A stretch of DNA of 31,380 bases from Eubacteriaceae bacterium (GCA_017613995.1 JAGACT010000100.1:1-31380), one strand, 5' to 3'. Shown: positions 13,295 through 21,513, numbered from the stretch's first letter. Notes: a model not told the origin generated them from the sequence alone. Program-made: numbers and translations.

Positions 13295-15703
13295 TTATTT
13301 TACAACTATGTTGAGGATCTTGCCCTTTACGTAGATCTCCTTGACGATGGTCTTTCCCTCGGTGAGGCGGCTGACGGTCTCATCGGCTGCCGCGGCGGCG
13401 ATGACCTCGTCCTGCTCGGCTTCGGCGGGAACGGTGATGCGGGCTCTGAGCTTTCCGTTGATCTGCACGGGGATCTCGATCTCGTCCTCTCTGATCTTGT
13501 TCTCGTCATACTCGGGCCAGGATGCTTCGTTGAGCATTCCCCCGAATCCCGCGTTTTCCCACAGCTCCTCGGTGATATGGGGCGCGATGGGGTTGAGGAG
13601 TATCAGGTATGTCCTGAAATCCTTCCTGGAGAGCTTTCCGGCATCCGTGAACACGTTCATCAGCTTCATCAGCTGGGCGATGGCGGTGTTGAACTTCAGG
13701 TTCTCGAAGTCATAGGATACCTTCTGGATGCTCTGATGGATCAGCATCTCGAACTCCGGGGTGTACTCTTCGCTGTCATTCACGATCTCGGGGAGCCTGA
13801 ATACGCGGTCGAGGAACCTCTTGCAGCCCTTGACTCCGTTTTCGCTCCAGGGAGCGGCCTTCTCGAAGTCACCTATGAACATCTCATAGGTCCTGAGGGT
13901 GTCTGCTCCGTAACGGTCCACCACGTCGTCGGGATTGACAACGTTTCCGCGGGACTTGCTCATCTTCTCGTTGTTCTCTCCCAGGATCATGCCGTGGGAC
14001 GTCCTCTTCGCATAGGGCTCGGGGGTGTTGACCACGCCTATGTCATAGAGGAAGCGGTGCCAGAAGCGGGAATACAGAAGATGCAGCGTGGTGTGCTCCA
14101 TTCCTCCGTTGTACCAGTCCACGTTCATCCAGTATTCAAGAGCTTCCTTCGAAGCGAGCCTGTCATGGTTGTGGGGATCGGTATAGCGCAGGAAGTACCA
14201 GGAGGATCCCGCCCACTGGGGCATCGTGTCCGTTTCCCTTACCGCGGCTCCTCCGCAGTGGGGACATGTGGTGTTGTACCACTCGGGCATGTTAGCCAGG
14301 GGGCTCTCACCGTTGTCGGTGGGCTGGTAGTTGTCCACGTCCGGCAGCAGCAGCGGCAGCTCGCTCTCGTCGATGGGCACCCATCCGCATTTCTCGCAGT
14401 ATACGAGGGGTATGGGCTCTCCCCAGTAACGCTGTCTCGAGAATACCCAGTCGCGGAGCTTGTAGTTGACCTTCCTCGTGCCGTAGCCCTTCTCCTCGAT
14501 GATGTCCTTCATCTTCTCGATGGCTTCCGCTCCGGACAGTCCGTCGATGAGGGGGGAATTCACGGCTATGCCGTTGTCGTGGTCGGTGTAGGCTTCCTTC
14601 GTGATATCTCCGCCGGAAATGACTTCCCGGATCGGGAGCTCGAACTTTTTGGCGAACTCGTAGTCACGGGTGTCATGGGCGGGGACCGCCATGATGGCAC
14701 CGGTGCCGTAGGTCATGAGCACGTAATCCGACACGAAGATGGGTATGTCCTCTCCGTTGATGGGGTTGATGGCTCTTATGCCCCTGAGTTCCACTCCGGT
14801 CTTGTCCTTGACAAGCTCGGTACGCTCGAAATCGCTCTTCTTGGAGGCTTCCTCCCTGTATGCCATGACGGCATCGGCGTTGGAGAGCTTCGCGCGGTAC
14901 TTGTCGATATAGGGGTGCTCCGGCGAGATGACCATGTAGGTCACGCCGTAGATGGTATCGGGTCTGGTGGTGTAGACTGTGAGACAGTCGTCGGTTCCCA
15001 GTATCGGGAAATTGATCTCGGCTCCCTCGCTCTTTCCGATCCAGTTGATCTGGCTGGTCTTCACCCTGTCGGGATAGTCCACGGTCTCCAGTCCGTCCAG
15101 CAGCTTCTGGGCGTAATCGGTGATCTTGAGCATCCACTGGTTCTTGATCTTCCTGACCACTTCCCCGCCGCAGCGCTCGCATACTCCGTTCACGACTTCC
15201 TCATTTGCCAGTCCGACCTTGCAGCTGGTGCAGAAATTGATGGGGAATTCCTTCTTGTACGCGAGACCGTGCTTGAACAGCTGGATGAAGATCCACTGGG
15301 TCCACTTGTAGTATTCGGGATCGGTGGTGTTGATCTCCCTGTCCCAGTCGAAGGAATAGCCGAGGGCTTTCATCTGGGCCTTGAAGTGGGCCACGTTGTC
15401 CTCGGTGACCTTGCGGGGATGTATGCCCGTCTTGATGGCGTAGTTTTCCGTGGGAAGGCCGAAGGCGTCCCATCCCATGGGGAAGAGCACGTTGTAGCCC
15501 TGGAGCCTTCTCTTCCTGGATACTATGTCCAGCGCCGTGTAGGGACGGGGATGTCCCACGTGGAGACCCTGTCCCGAGGGATAGGGGAATTCGATCAGGG
15601 CATAGAACTTGGGCTTGTCCGAATCGTTGGATGCGGCAAAGGTCTTGTTCTCCTCCCAGATCTTCTGCCATTTTTCTTCTATTTTCTTATAATCGTAGTA
15701 CAT
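13295..15703 (-). CDS. leuS: Leucyl-tRNA synthetase
   Basis: A class Ia synthetase of 802 residues that charges tRNA-Leu and edits misacylated products. HVGH (48-51) is the HIGH motif following FPYPSGQGL, and KMSKS is at 580-584 in NEKMSKSRGNVVNPDD. A large insertion between them with the editing (CP1) domain includes TTRPDTIYG, whose threonine-rich strand and the following GTGAIMAVPAHDTRDY are the editing-site hallmarks. Length fits the bacterial enzyme (about 800-860). AGAGG precedes the start, which is 28 bp after the metG stop, so the two synthetases are probably co-transcribed. No T-box leader is visible. Confidence 0.98.
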   Translation of the reverse strand: MYYDYKKIEEKWQKIWEENKTFAASNDSDKPKFYALIEFPYPSGQGLHVGHPRPYTALDIVSRKRRLQGYNVLFPMGWDAFGLPTENYAIKTGIHPRKVTEDNVAHFKAQMKALGYSFDWDREINTTDPEYYKWTQWIFIQLFKHGLAYKKEFPINFCTSCKVGLANEEVVNGVCERCGGEVVRKIKNQWMLKITDYAQKLLDGLETVDYPDRVKTSQINWIGKSEGAEINFPILGTDDCLTVYTTRPDTIYGVTYMVISPEHPYIDKYRAKLSNADAVMAYREEASKKSDFERTELVKDKTGVELRGIRAINPINGEDIPIFVSDYVLMTYGTGAIMAVPAHDTRDYEFAKKFELPIREVISGGDITKEAYTDHDNGIAVNSPLIDGLSGAEAIEKMKDIIEEKGYGTRKVNYKLRDWVFSRQRYWGEPIPLVYCEKCGWVPIDESELPLLLPDVDNYQPTDNGESPLANMPEWYNTTCPHCGGAAVRETDTMPQWAGSSWYFLRYTDPHNHDRLASKEALEYWMNVDWYNGGMEHTTLHLLYSRFWHRFLYDIGVVNTPEPYAKRTSHGMILGENNEKMSKSRGNVVNPDDVVDRYGADTLRTYEMFIGDFEKAAPWSENGVKGCKRFLDRVFRLPEIVNDSEEYTPEFEMLIHQSIQKVSYDFENLKFNTAIAQLMKLMNVFTDAGKLSRKDFRTYLILLNPIAPHITEELWENAGFGGMLNEASWPEYDENKIREDEIEIPVQINGKLRARITVPAEAEQDEVIAAAAADETVSRLTEGKTIVKEIYVKGKILNIVVK

Positions 15704-15731
15704 TTGCGACCTCTGTATATGTTTCCCGAAA

Positions 15732-17675
15732 TCATCTGATCCCGCTGCCGGGTTCGATGTCCTTTTCGGGGGATATGAATGTGAGAGCTTCTCCGTTTTC
15801 AGCCATCAGCAGCATTCCGTCGGACATGATTCCCCTGAGCTTGGCGGGCTTGAGGTTCGCCACCACGGTGACGCTCTTTCCGACGAGCTCCGCGGGTGAA
15901 AAGTACTTGGCGATGCCGGACACGATGGTGCGTACCCTGTCCCCGGTGTCGACCTTCAGCACGAGGAGCTTGTCGGCGTCGGGATGATGCTCGGCTTCCA
16001 GGATCTTTCCTGTAACAAGCTTCACCTTTGAAAAATCGTCTATCGTTATGAGCTCTTCCTGCTTATCGTCTGCGCTCACTGCGGGCGCGGCCTTCTTTTC
16101 CGCCTGCTGCTTCTTTTTGTTTATCTCCTCCAGCTTCTTCGCGGCGTCGATGCGTTCGAAGAGCTTTTCCGTCTCTCCCAGCTTCGTTCCCACTTCCAGG
16201 GATCCGAAGGATGTGTTGTCCTCATATGAGCGTCTGTCGGTGTTCAGCATGGCAAGGATCTTCGCTCCGGTATCGGGGATGAAGGGCTCAAGCAGGACTC
16301 CGCAGATGCGGATGGTCTCGAGAAGGTTGTACATGATGCCTCCGAGACGGGCCCTCTGGGCCTCGTCCTTCGCCAGCAGCCAGGGCTGTGTCTCGTCGAT
16401 GTACTTATTGGATCTTCTCAGGACGTTGAAGATGAGCTGCATGGCGTCCGCCACCTTCAGCTCCTCCATCTTCGAACTGACTTCCTCCGTCAGGGAAGAC
16501 GCCATGGAGATGAGCTCTCTGTCGGCTTCCTCGTCGTAGTAACCCTGGGGCACGGTGCCGCCGAAATACTGGTTCGTCATGGCCATGGTGCGGTTCACGA
16601 GGTTTCCGAGGATGTTCACCAGTTCTCCGTTGATGCGCTCGATGAGCAGCTCGGTGGTGAGGGCTCCGTCCTGGGCGAAGGGCATCTCCTTGAGCAGGTA
16701 GAACCTGACCGAGTCGCAGCCGAATTCGTCCACCAGGTCATCCGCATAGATCACGTTGCCCTTGGACTTGCTCATCTTGCCGTCCCCGACGATCAGCCAG
16801 GGATGTCCGAAGACCTTTTTAGGCAGCGGAAGGCCCAGTGCCATGAGCATGATCGGCCAGTAGATCGTATGGAAGCGCAGTATGTCCTTTCCGATGACAT
16901 GCACGTCCGCCGGCCAGTACTTTCTGAAGTTCTCGTTTCCGCCGTCATCGGGATCGTAGCCCGGGAACGTGATGTAGTTCGAGAGGGCGTCGATCCATAC
17001 GTAGATCACATGGGCGGGATCGAAGTCCACCGGGATGCCCCAGCTGAAGGACGTACGGGACACGCACAGGTCCTTGAGGCCCGGACGGATGAAGTTGTTG
17101 AGCATCTCGTTCTTGCGGCTCTCGGGCTGTATGAAATCGGGATGGTCAAGGATGTATTTCTCGAGACGGTCCTGATAGTTGGAGAGCTTGAAGAAGTATG
17201 CCTCCTCCTTGGCGTAGGTTACTTCCCTGCCGCAGTCGGGGCACTTGCCGTCCACCAGCTGGCTCTCGGTGAAGAAGGACTCGCAGGGGGTGCAGTACAT
17301 TCCCTCGTACTCTCCCTTGTAGATGTCTCCCTGTTCGTAGAGCTTTCTGAAGATCTTCTGGACGACCTTCTCGTGAGCGGGATCCGTGGTGCGGATGAAG
17401 CGGTCGTAGCTGATGTTCATGACGTCCCAGTTGCGCTGGATCTCCGCCGCTATCCCGTCGACGAATTCCTTGGGGGTGATGCCCTGCTCCTCGGCCTTGA
17501 GCTGTATCTTCTGTCCGTGCTCGTCGCTTCCGGTCTGGAAATACACGTCCTTTCCCGCGAAGCGCATGTATCGGGCGATGGCGTCCGACAGAACTATCTC
17601 ATAAAGATTTCCTATATGGGGCTTGCCTGAAGTATAGGCGATCGCTGTGGTGATATAGTAAGGTTTCTTTTCCAT
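15732..17675 (-). CDS. metG: Methionyl-tRNA synthetase with C-terminal tRNA-binding domain
   Basis: A 647-residue class Ia synthetase that charges elongator and initiator tRNA-Met. HIGN (20-23) is the HIGH equivalent; a single-zinc knuckle uses Cys128, Cys131, Cys145 and Cys148; KMSKS is at 300-304. After an anticodon-binding helical region comes a Lys/Glu-rich linker (about 505-535) and a C-terminal EMAPII/Trbp111-like OB-fold (about 545-647, beginning IDDFSKVKLVTGKI) that increases tRNA affinity and mediates dimerisation. This architecture is the common bacterial long form. It heads the metG-leuS unit; a short leader of about 30 nt rules out a T-box. Confidence 0.98.
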   Translation of the reverse strand: MEKKPYYITTAIAYTSGKPHIGNLYEIVLSDAIARYMRFAGKDVYFQTGSDEHGQKIQLKAEEQGITPKEFVDGIAAEIQRNWDVMNISYDRFIRTTDPAHEKVVQKIFRKLYEQGDIYKGEYEGMYCTPCESFFTESQLVDGKCPDCGREVTYAKEEAYFFKLSNYQDRLEKYILDHPDFIQPESRKNEMLNNFIRPGLKDLCVSRTSFSWGIPVDFDPAHVIYVWIDALSNYITFPGYDPDDGGNENFRKYWPADVHVIGKDILRFHTIYWPIMLMALGLPLPKKVFGHPWLIVGDGKMSKSKGNVIYADDLVDEFGCDSVRFYLLKEMPFAQDGALTTELLIERINGELVNILGNLVNRTMAMTNQYFGGTVPQGYYDEEADRELISMASSLTEEVSSKMEELKVADAMQLIFNVLRRSNKYIDETQPWLLAKDEAQRARLGGIMYNLLETIRICGVLLEPFIPDTGAKILAMLNTDRRSYEDNTSFGSLEVGTKLGETEKLFERIDAAKKLEEINKKKQQAEKKAAPAVSADDKQEELITIDDFSKVKLVTGKILEAEHHPDADKLLVLKVDTGDRVRTIVSGIAKYFSPAELVGKSVTVVANLKPAKLRGIMSDGMLLMAENGEALTFISPEKDIEPGSGIR

Positions 17676-17709
17676 AACAGCCTCTGATCAATTTGTGTAT
17701 ATTTATCAT

Positions 17710-17738
17710 ATAATACATTAAAAACGGCTGTAAAACAA
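17710..17738 (-). promoter_or_regulatory. Possible metG promoter embedded in the preceding terminator
   Basis: Minus-strand TTGTTT (17738-17733), 17 bp spacer, TATTAT (17715-17710). The -35 falls in the loop of the upstream terminator hairpin, leaving a 28-nt leader before metG. Confidence 0.45.
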
Positions 17739-17750
17739 TTACAGCCGTTT
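17719..17750 (-). terminator. Intrinsic terminator after the 46-aa protein gene
   Basis: AAACGGCTGTAA and TTACAGCCGTTT form a perfect 12-bp stem (17722-17733 / 17739-17750) with a 5-nt loop, followed on the minus strand by a short T-run. Confidence 0.8.
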
Positions 17751-17773
17751 AGTTTGTTGTCATATTTTCTGAC

Positions 17774-17914
17774 TTATTTCTTCTCCATGCCCTCCATTAC
17801 TTCCTTCTGCGCCTTCAGGTTCTCTCTGAGCACCTGAAATGCTGCCAGAGCATAGGGGAGAGTGGCTACTGCAGCCAGTGCCACTGCTGCGAGTGCTTTC
17901 AGTTTTTTGTTCAT
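17774..17914 (-). CDS. 46-residue small protein with hydrophobic N-terminal helix
   Basis: A 46-residue frame runs from ATG at 17914 to TAA at 17774. It starts MNKKLKALAAVALAAVATLP, a positively charged n-region followed by an Ala/Val/Leu-rich hydrophobic helix (about 5-26), and ends in an amphipathic charged tail (ENLKAQKEVMEGMEKK). AAAGGAG lies 13 nt upstream, and a strong terminator follows 24 bp after the stop, which together argue that it is a real gene. It sits 60 bp downstream of the zinc-ribbon membrane protein on the same strand and probably shares its promoter. It could be a single-pass inner-membrane small protein or an exported peptide (ALA-A at 22-25 could be a cleavage site). 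I recognise no family. Confidence 0.65.
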   Translation of the reverse strand: MNKKLKALAAVALAAVATLPYALAAFQVLRENLKAQKEVMEGMEKK

Positions 17915-17974
17915 CGGCGTGTTTGTTCTCCTTTGCATTTTTTATTTTAACTGACCGTTATAAAAAGCTCACGG

Positions 17975-18832
17975 TCAGAACCTGGTTCCGCACTTGGGGC
18001 AGAACTGGCTGGCGGCGTCCACCGTGTTCCCGCAGCTGGGGCATACCTTTACGGGCGCCTGCTGGGGCTGCTGATAGGAACTCTGGTAGGCCGTCTGCTG
18101 CTGATATCCCTGGGGCTGCTGCTGATATCCTCCCTGCTGAGGATAAGCGGGACGTACGGGCTTCTGGATGAAGGACATGTACTTTTCCTCCGTCATCGTG
18201 GTAACTTCCTCGTAGAATGCCGCGTGGACCATTCCCATGAACAGGGGGGCGAGCAGGCAGAATGCCAGGAACCATAACATGTAGATGATAATGAAGAAGC
18301 GCGCCACACGTCTGGCCAGGAAGGTCAGGAGCATGGAAACGACCAGGAAGATGCCCGCCACGATAAGATCAGCCAGGAACATCTTTCCCTTGTAGCCGTA
18401 GGTCAGCTGGGAGCTGCGGTCCCTTACGTCCACTGCCTTTACATCGGGCTCCTCGATGGACAGGTAGGGAACGAAGGCGTACTCATAGCGGCGGATGACC
18501 GCGAAGATCGGTCCGACGATGGGGATCAGGCACCAGATCAGCACCCAGAGCTCCGCGTAGGCGTTGGCTCCGGCGATATGCAGGAAGTGCTCCTTCGTGA
18601 AATAGTTGAATGCTTCCTTGCACTTGGGATCCGTACCGGTGCGGTACTTGGTCAGCAGTGCCATGGCGAGGGTGGATGCGAACACGTAGCTGACGGGGAT
18701 CGTGATCACGGGGATCACCCCGACAAGCGCCGCCAGGGATGCTACGAAGCTGTAGAAAAGGGTCACGCCCCAGACTCTGGCCGGCCTGTCGCGAAGGACT
18801 GATAAGACCTTGCTGTAAATGTAGGAAATCAT
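17975..18832 (-). CDS. DUF975-like multi-pass membrane protein with C-terminal zinc ribbon
   Basis: A 285-residue membrane protein. Hydrophobic segments lie at about residues 21-45 and 46-62, 92-112, 150-172 and 178-202. They are followed by a cytosolic tail with a Pro/Gln/Tyr-rich linker (about 223-260, repeated YQQQ and QGYQQQ) and a zinc ribbon built from Cys264, Cys267, Cys278 and Cys281 (CPSC ... CPKCGTRF). The membrane part looks like DUF975/GlpM-type clostridial proteins of unknown role. AAGGAG supports the start and a near-consensus promoter lies upstream. The small protein gene after it is probably co-transcribed. Function is unknown; the linker and ribbon suggest protein-protein contact at the membrane. 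Confidence 0.8.
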   Translation of the reverse strand: MISYIYSKVLSVLRDRPARVWGVTLFYSFVASLAALVGVIPVITIPVSYVFASTLAMALLTKYRTGTDPKCKEAFNYFTKEHFLHIAGANAYAELWVLIWCLIPIVGPIFAVIRRYEYAFVPYLSIEEPDVKAVDVRDRSSQLTYGYKGKMFLADLIVAGIFLVVSMLLTFLARRVARFFIIIYMLWFLAFCLLAPLFMGMVHAAFYEEVTTMTEEKYMSFIQKPVRPAYPQQGGYQQQPQGYQQQTAYQSSYQQPQQAPVKVCPSCGNTVDAASQFCPKCGTRF

Positions 18833-18873
18833 AGGTTTCTCCTTGAATGATGTAATAATGTCTTTCTGAGGCG

Positions 18874-18902
18874 ATTGTACTATAAAAGAGCTTGATTATC
18901 AA
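18874..18902 (-). promoter_or_regulatory. Predicted sigma-A promoter for the zinc-ribbon membrane protein
   Basis: Minus-strand TTGATA (18902-18897), 17-bp spacer, TACAAT (18879-18874), about 42 bp before the start codon. Confidence 0.75.
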
Positions 18903-18973
18903 AATATATAATCCTATGTTAATGGTTTTTTCGGCGGTTTACTACGCAGTGACAATAAATTTCCACAATCATA

Positions 18974-19002
18974 TTGACAAACATACCGCGGTATGTTACT
19001 AT
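18974..19002 (+). promoter_or_regulatory. Strong sigma-A promoter of the corrinoid-protein gene
   Basis: Consensus TTGACA (18974-18979), exactly 17 bp, TACTAT (18997-19002). Transcription should start near 19009. The spacer is filled by the first palindromic operator and the start site lies inside the second, an arrangement expected of tight repression. Confidence 0.85.
18980..18997. promoter_or_regulatory. Operator 1: perfect 18-bp palindrome
   Basis: AACATACCGCGGTATGTT reads identically on both strands and fills the -35/-10 spacer. It shares the 14-bp core CATACCGCGGTATG with operator 2; centres are 26 bp apart. Confidence 0.88.
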
Positions 19003-19005
19003 TGG

Positions 19006-19023
19006 AGCATACCGCGGTATGCT
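19006..19023. promoter_or_regulatory. Operator 2: perfect 18-bp palindrome
   Basis: AGCATACCGCGGTATGCT, perfect symmetry, covers the predicted transcription start. Duplicate sites of this size are typical of TetR-like dimeric repressors, but no regulator gene is in the window. Confidence 0.88.
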
Positions 19024-19057
19024 GATTCGCTCCGCGAAATTTTGGAGGTATTGATAA

Positions 19058-19675
19058 ATGGCAAATTTAGCAGAACTTTTAGGCGATCTGGATGAGGAGG
19101 CCGTGCTCGAGGCTATCGATGGAATAGTAGCAGCAAACGGAGACGGACTTGCAGCAGTAGCAGAACTTCAGAAGGGCATGGACAAGGTCGGTGAGCTGTT
19201 CGAGAACGGCGAGTACTTCGTAGGCGACCTGATCTTCGCAGGCGAGATCCTGACCGAAGCAATCGGTAAGTTAAAGCCGATCCTTTCCGCAGGAACCGGC
19301 GACAAGATGGGAGCCATCGTTCTCGGTACAGTACATGGTGACCTTCATGACATAGGAAAGAACATCTTCAAGAACATGGTTGAGATCGCCGGATTCGAAG
19401 TATACGATCTCGGTATCGACCAGTCACCCGAAGCATTCGTTGAGAAGGTCAAGGAAGTCAAGCCCCTCATCGTCGGCATGTCCGGAGTTCTTACTCTTGC
19501 TCTCGACAGCATGAAGGATACCGTTGATGCACTCAAGGCCGCAGGCCTCAGAGACAGCGTCAAGATCATCATCGGCGGCAACCCTGTTACCAAGGAAGCC
19601 TGTGAGCAGATCGGTGCTGATGCATTCACCACCAACGCTGCAGAGGGTGTCAAGATCTGCAAGGCATGGGCCTAA
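19058..19675 (+). CDS. Corrinoid (B12-binding) methyltransferase protein, MttC/MtbC-like, stand-alone
   Basis: A 205-residue cobalamin-binding protein of the type that carries a methyl group between a substrate methyltransferase and a corrinoid- or folate-dependent acceptor enzyme. An N-terminal helical cap domain (about 1-85, FENGEYFVGDLIFAGEIL) precedes a Rossmann B12 domain: GDLHDIGKN (94-102) holds the base-off DxHxxG motif with His97 as the cobalt ligand; SGVLT (142-146) and IIGGNPVTKE (171-180) are the other cofactor contacts. GGAGG lies 9 nt before the ATG. The gene is alone between its own promoter and a strong terminator; no MttB/MtaB-type methyltransferase or RamA-like activator is in the window, so its partner and substrate (methylamines, methanol, methoxy-aromatics and betaines are possible) cannot be stated. 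It uses visibly more A-ending codons (GCA, GTA) than its neighbours. Confidence 0.93.
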   Translation: MANLAELLGDLDEEAVLEAIDGIVAANGDGLAAVAELQKGMDKVGELFENGEYFVGDLIFAGEILTEAIGKLKPILSAGTGDKMGAIVLGTVHGDLHDIGKNIFKNMVEIAGFEVYDLGIDQSPEAFVEKVKEVKPLIVGMSGVLTLALDSMKDTVDALKAAGLRDSVKIIIGGNPVTKEACEQIGADAFTTNAAEGVKICKAWA

Positions 19676-19706
19676 GTCTTCAGACACAGTTGAACTAACT
19701 TAAATC

Positions 19707-19742
19707 AAAAATCCCCCGCCGCATCCGCGGCGGGGGATTTTT
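19707..19742. terminator. Strong bidirectional intrinsic terminator
   Basis: A 16-bp perfect stem (19707-19722 with 19727-19742) around an ATCC loop, with GC-rich core CCCCCGCCGC and A5/T5 ends on both sides. It serves both the corrinoid gene and convergent UPF0210. Confidence 0.93.
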
Positions 19743-19745
19743 ACT

Positions 19746-21095
19746 TCAGTTCTTGAAGGAATGCACGGGAGCGGGGATCCTTCCTCCCCGGGCGATGAAG
19801 TTCTCGCTGGAGAAGCTGCTGACTTCCATGATGGGAGCTCCCCCCAGCAGGCCGCCGAATTCGGCGTATTCGCCGACGCCCTTTCCGTAAACGGGTATGA
19901 GCCTGACAGCAGTGGTCTTGTTGTTTATGACGCCTATGGACGCCTCATCGGCGATGATGGCGCTGATGGTGGATTCCGGAGTATCTCCGGGGATAGCTAT
20001 CATGTCCAGTCCCACGGAGCACACGCTGGTCATGGCCTCGAGCTTGTCGAAGCATATGGCGCCTTCGGAAACGGCACGGATCATTCCGGCGTCTTCGCTG
20101 ACGGGGATAAAGGCTCCCGAAAGGCCTCCCACGTGGGATGAAGCCATCAGGCCTCCCTTCTTGACCGCGTCGGTGAGCATCGCCAGGGCGGCGGTGCTTC
20201 CGTGGGTTCCGCATCTCTCCAGTCCCATCTCCTCCAGGATCATGGCCACGGAGTCGCCCACTGCCGGGGTGGGGGCCAGGGACAGATCCAGTATCCCGAA
20301 GGGCATGTTCAGACGGTGGGATGCTTCTCTTCCCACCAGCTGTCCGGCCCTCGTGATCTTGAAGGCGGTGCGCTTTATGACTTCGCAGACCTCGTCTATG
20401 CGGCTTCCCCTGCACCTTTCAAGGGCCGCCAGGATCGTGCCGGGGCCGCTGACTCCGATGGATACAGCCGTCTCTCCCTCTCCTGGGCCGAAGAAGGCAC
20501 CTGCCATGAAGGGATTGTCTTCCACGGCGTTGGCGAATACCACGAACTTGGCACAGCCTATGGAATCGTTCTCCCGGGTGAGATACGCGGTCTGCTTGAC
20601 CAGGTGGCCCATAAGGCCCACTGCGTCGAAGTTGATCCCGCTCTTCGTGCTGCCCACGTTGATGCTGGAGCATACCCTTTCCGTGGAGCGCAGGGCCTCG
20701 GGCACCGATTCGATGAAGGTATAGTCCGTGGCGGACAGCCCCTTCTGCACCAGTGCCGAGTAGCCGCCTATGAAGTTCACTCCCACTTCCTTGGCGGCCC
20801 TGTCCATGGCCAGGGCAATGTTTATGAAATCCTCCCGGGACTCCCGGGCGCTGAGGGCCACGGGGGTCACGCTGATCCTTTTGTTTATTATCGGTATACC
20901 GTATTCGGCCTCTATGTCCTCTCCTGTCTTTACCAGGTTGGCGGTAAGGGAGCATATCTTGTCATAGACAGCCTGGGGAACATCCGGTCGGCTGAAACAG
21001 TCGAAAAGGGAGATGCCCGCGGTTATGGTGCGGATATCCAGCTTTTCGTTCTGTACCATGTTTACAGTTTCCAGGATATCGGTGTAGTTGATCAT
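19746..21095 (-). CDS. UPF0210 / PFL family protein (DUF711)
   Basis: A 449-residue cytosolic protein of the UPF0210 (DUF711) family, whose biochemical role is unknown; structures show a glycyl-radical-enzyme-like barrel without the radical machinery. Recognisable family segments are the start NYTDILETVNMVQNEKLDIRT, INVGSTKSGINFDAVG (about 143-158), GPGEGETAVSIGVSGPGTI (about 206-224) and GTHGSTAALAMLTDAVKKGG (about 296-315). Length is typical (about 450). GGAGGA precedes the ATG, which follows the ACT-domain gene by 12 bp; this ACT-UPF0210 pairing is conserved in Bacillota and suggests that the small protein senses an amino acid or nucleotide for it. Confidence 0.93.
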   Translation of the reverse strand: MINYTDILETVNMVQNEKLDIRTITAGISLFDCFSRPDVPQAVYDKICSLTANLVKTGEDIEAEYGIPIINKRISVTPVALSARESREDFINIALAMDRAAKEVGVNFIGGYSALVQKGLSATDYTFIESVPEALRSTERVCSSINVGSTKSGINFDAVGLMGHLVKQTAYLTRENDSIGCAKFVVFANAVEDNPFMAGAFFGPGEGETAVSIGVSGPGTILAALERCRGSRIDEVCEVIKRTAFKITRAGQLVGREASHRLNMPFGILDLSLAPTPAVGDSVAMILEEMGLERCGTHGSTAALAMLTDAVKKGGLMASSHVGGLSGAFIPVSEDAGMIRAVSEGAICFDKLEAMTSVCSVGLDMIAIPGDTPESTISAIIADEASIGVINNKTTAVRLIPVYGKGVGEYAEFGGLLGGAPIMEVSSFSSENFIARGGRIPAPVHSFKN

Positions 21096-21107
21096 GGTTC
21101 TCCTCCG

Positions 21108-21371
21108 TCAGATGTTGTGCATGGAATCGAAGATATCCGTCTTCTGGAGCCTGATGGAAAGGGTATCCCCCTCCAGAGCGTCCAGCCTCTCGTTAAGGTC
21201 CCTTATGTTGATGCTGTCGGAACCGCTGGCGATCATGATCATCGTGAAGTAATCCTGCATGACGGTCTGGCTTATGTCCTCTATGTTCAGGCCTTCCTCG
21301 AAGAGCACCTTGGACACCTGGTAAATGATGCCGGGTCTGTCTTTTCCTATTACGGTGATAACTGTTTTCAT
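21108..21371 (-). CDS. ACT-domain regulatory protein (UPF0237)
   Basis: An 87-residue stand-alone ACT domain: KTVITVIGKDRPGIIYQVSKV at the N-terminus, ending with a helix-rich C-terminus (NERLDALEGDTLSIRLQKTDIF). GKDRPGI is the usual ligand-loop motif. The first possible ATG (21377) directly abuts AGGAGG, so initiation at the second ATG (21371), 6 nt further on, is favoured. ACT domains bind amino acids or other small ligands as dimers. It is the promoter-proximal gene of the two-gene unit with UPF0210. Confidence 0.92.
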   Translation of the reverse strand: MKTVITVIGKDRPGIIYQVSKVLFEEGLNIEDISQTVMQDYFTMIMIASGSDSINIRDLNERLDALEGDTLSIRLQKTDIFDSMHNI

Positions 21372-21394
21372 ACGCATCCTCCTCGTTACTGACT

Positions 21395-21423
21395 ATTGTA
21401 GCGGGAGAACATCAAAAATGCAA
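21395..21423 (-). promoter_or_regulatory. Predicted sigma-A promoter of the ACT-UPF0210 unit
   Basis: Minus-strand TTGCAT (21423-21418), 17 bp, TACAAT (21400-21395), 24 bp before the start codon. Confidence 0.7.
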
Positions 21424-21513
21424 CAGGAAGCTGAATTCGAAAAGGAATTGCACCGGGCGGGGGATATATTAAAGGCGAGAGAAAACGATGGAGCGCAATT
21501 AATGTGCAGTATA

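Noticed and set aside
13190..15739. 849-codon open frame on the plus strand opposite leuS
   Set aside because: leuS on the other strand has every catalytic motif; the antisense frame has no recognisable domain and is the usual mirror of a GC-rich coding sequence.
17676..17720. T-box leader before metG/leuS
   Set aside because: The leader is only about 30 nt and no T-box sequence or specifier hairpin is present.
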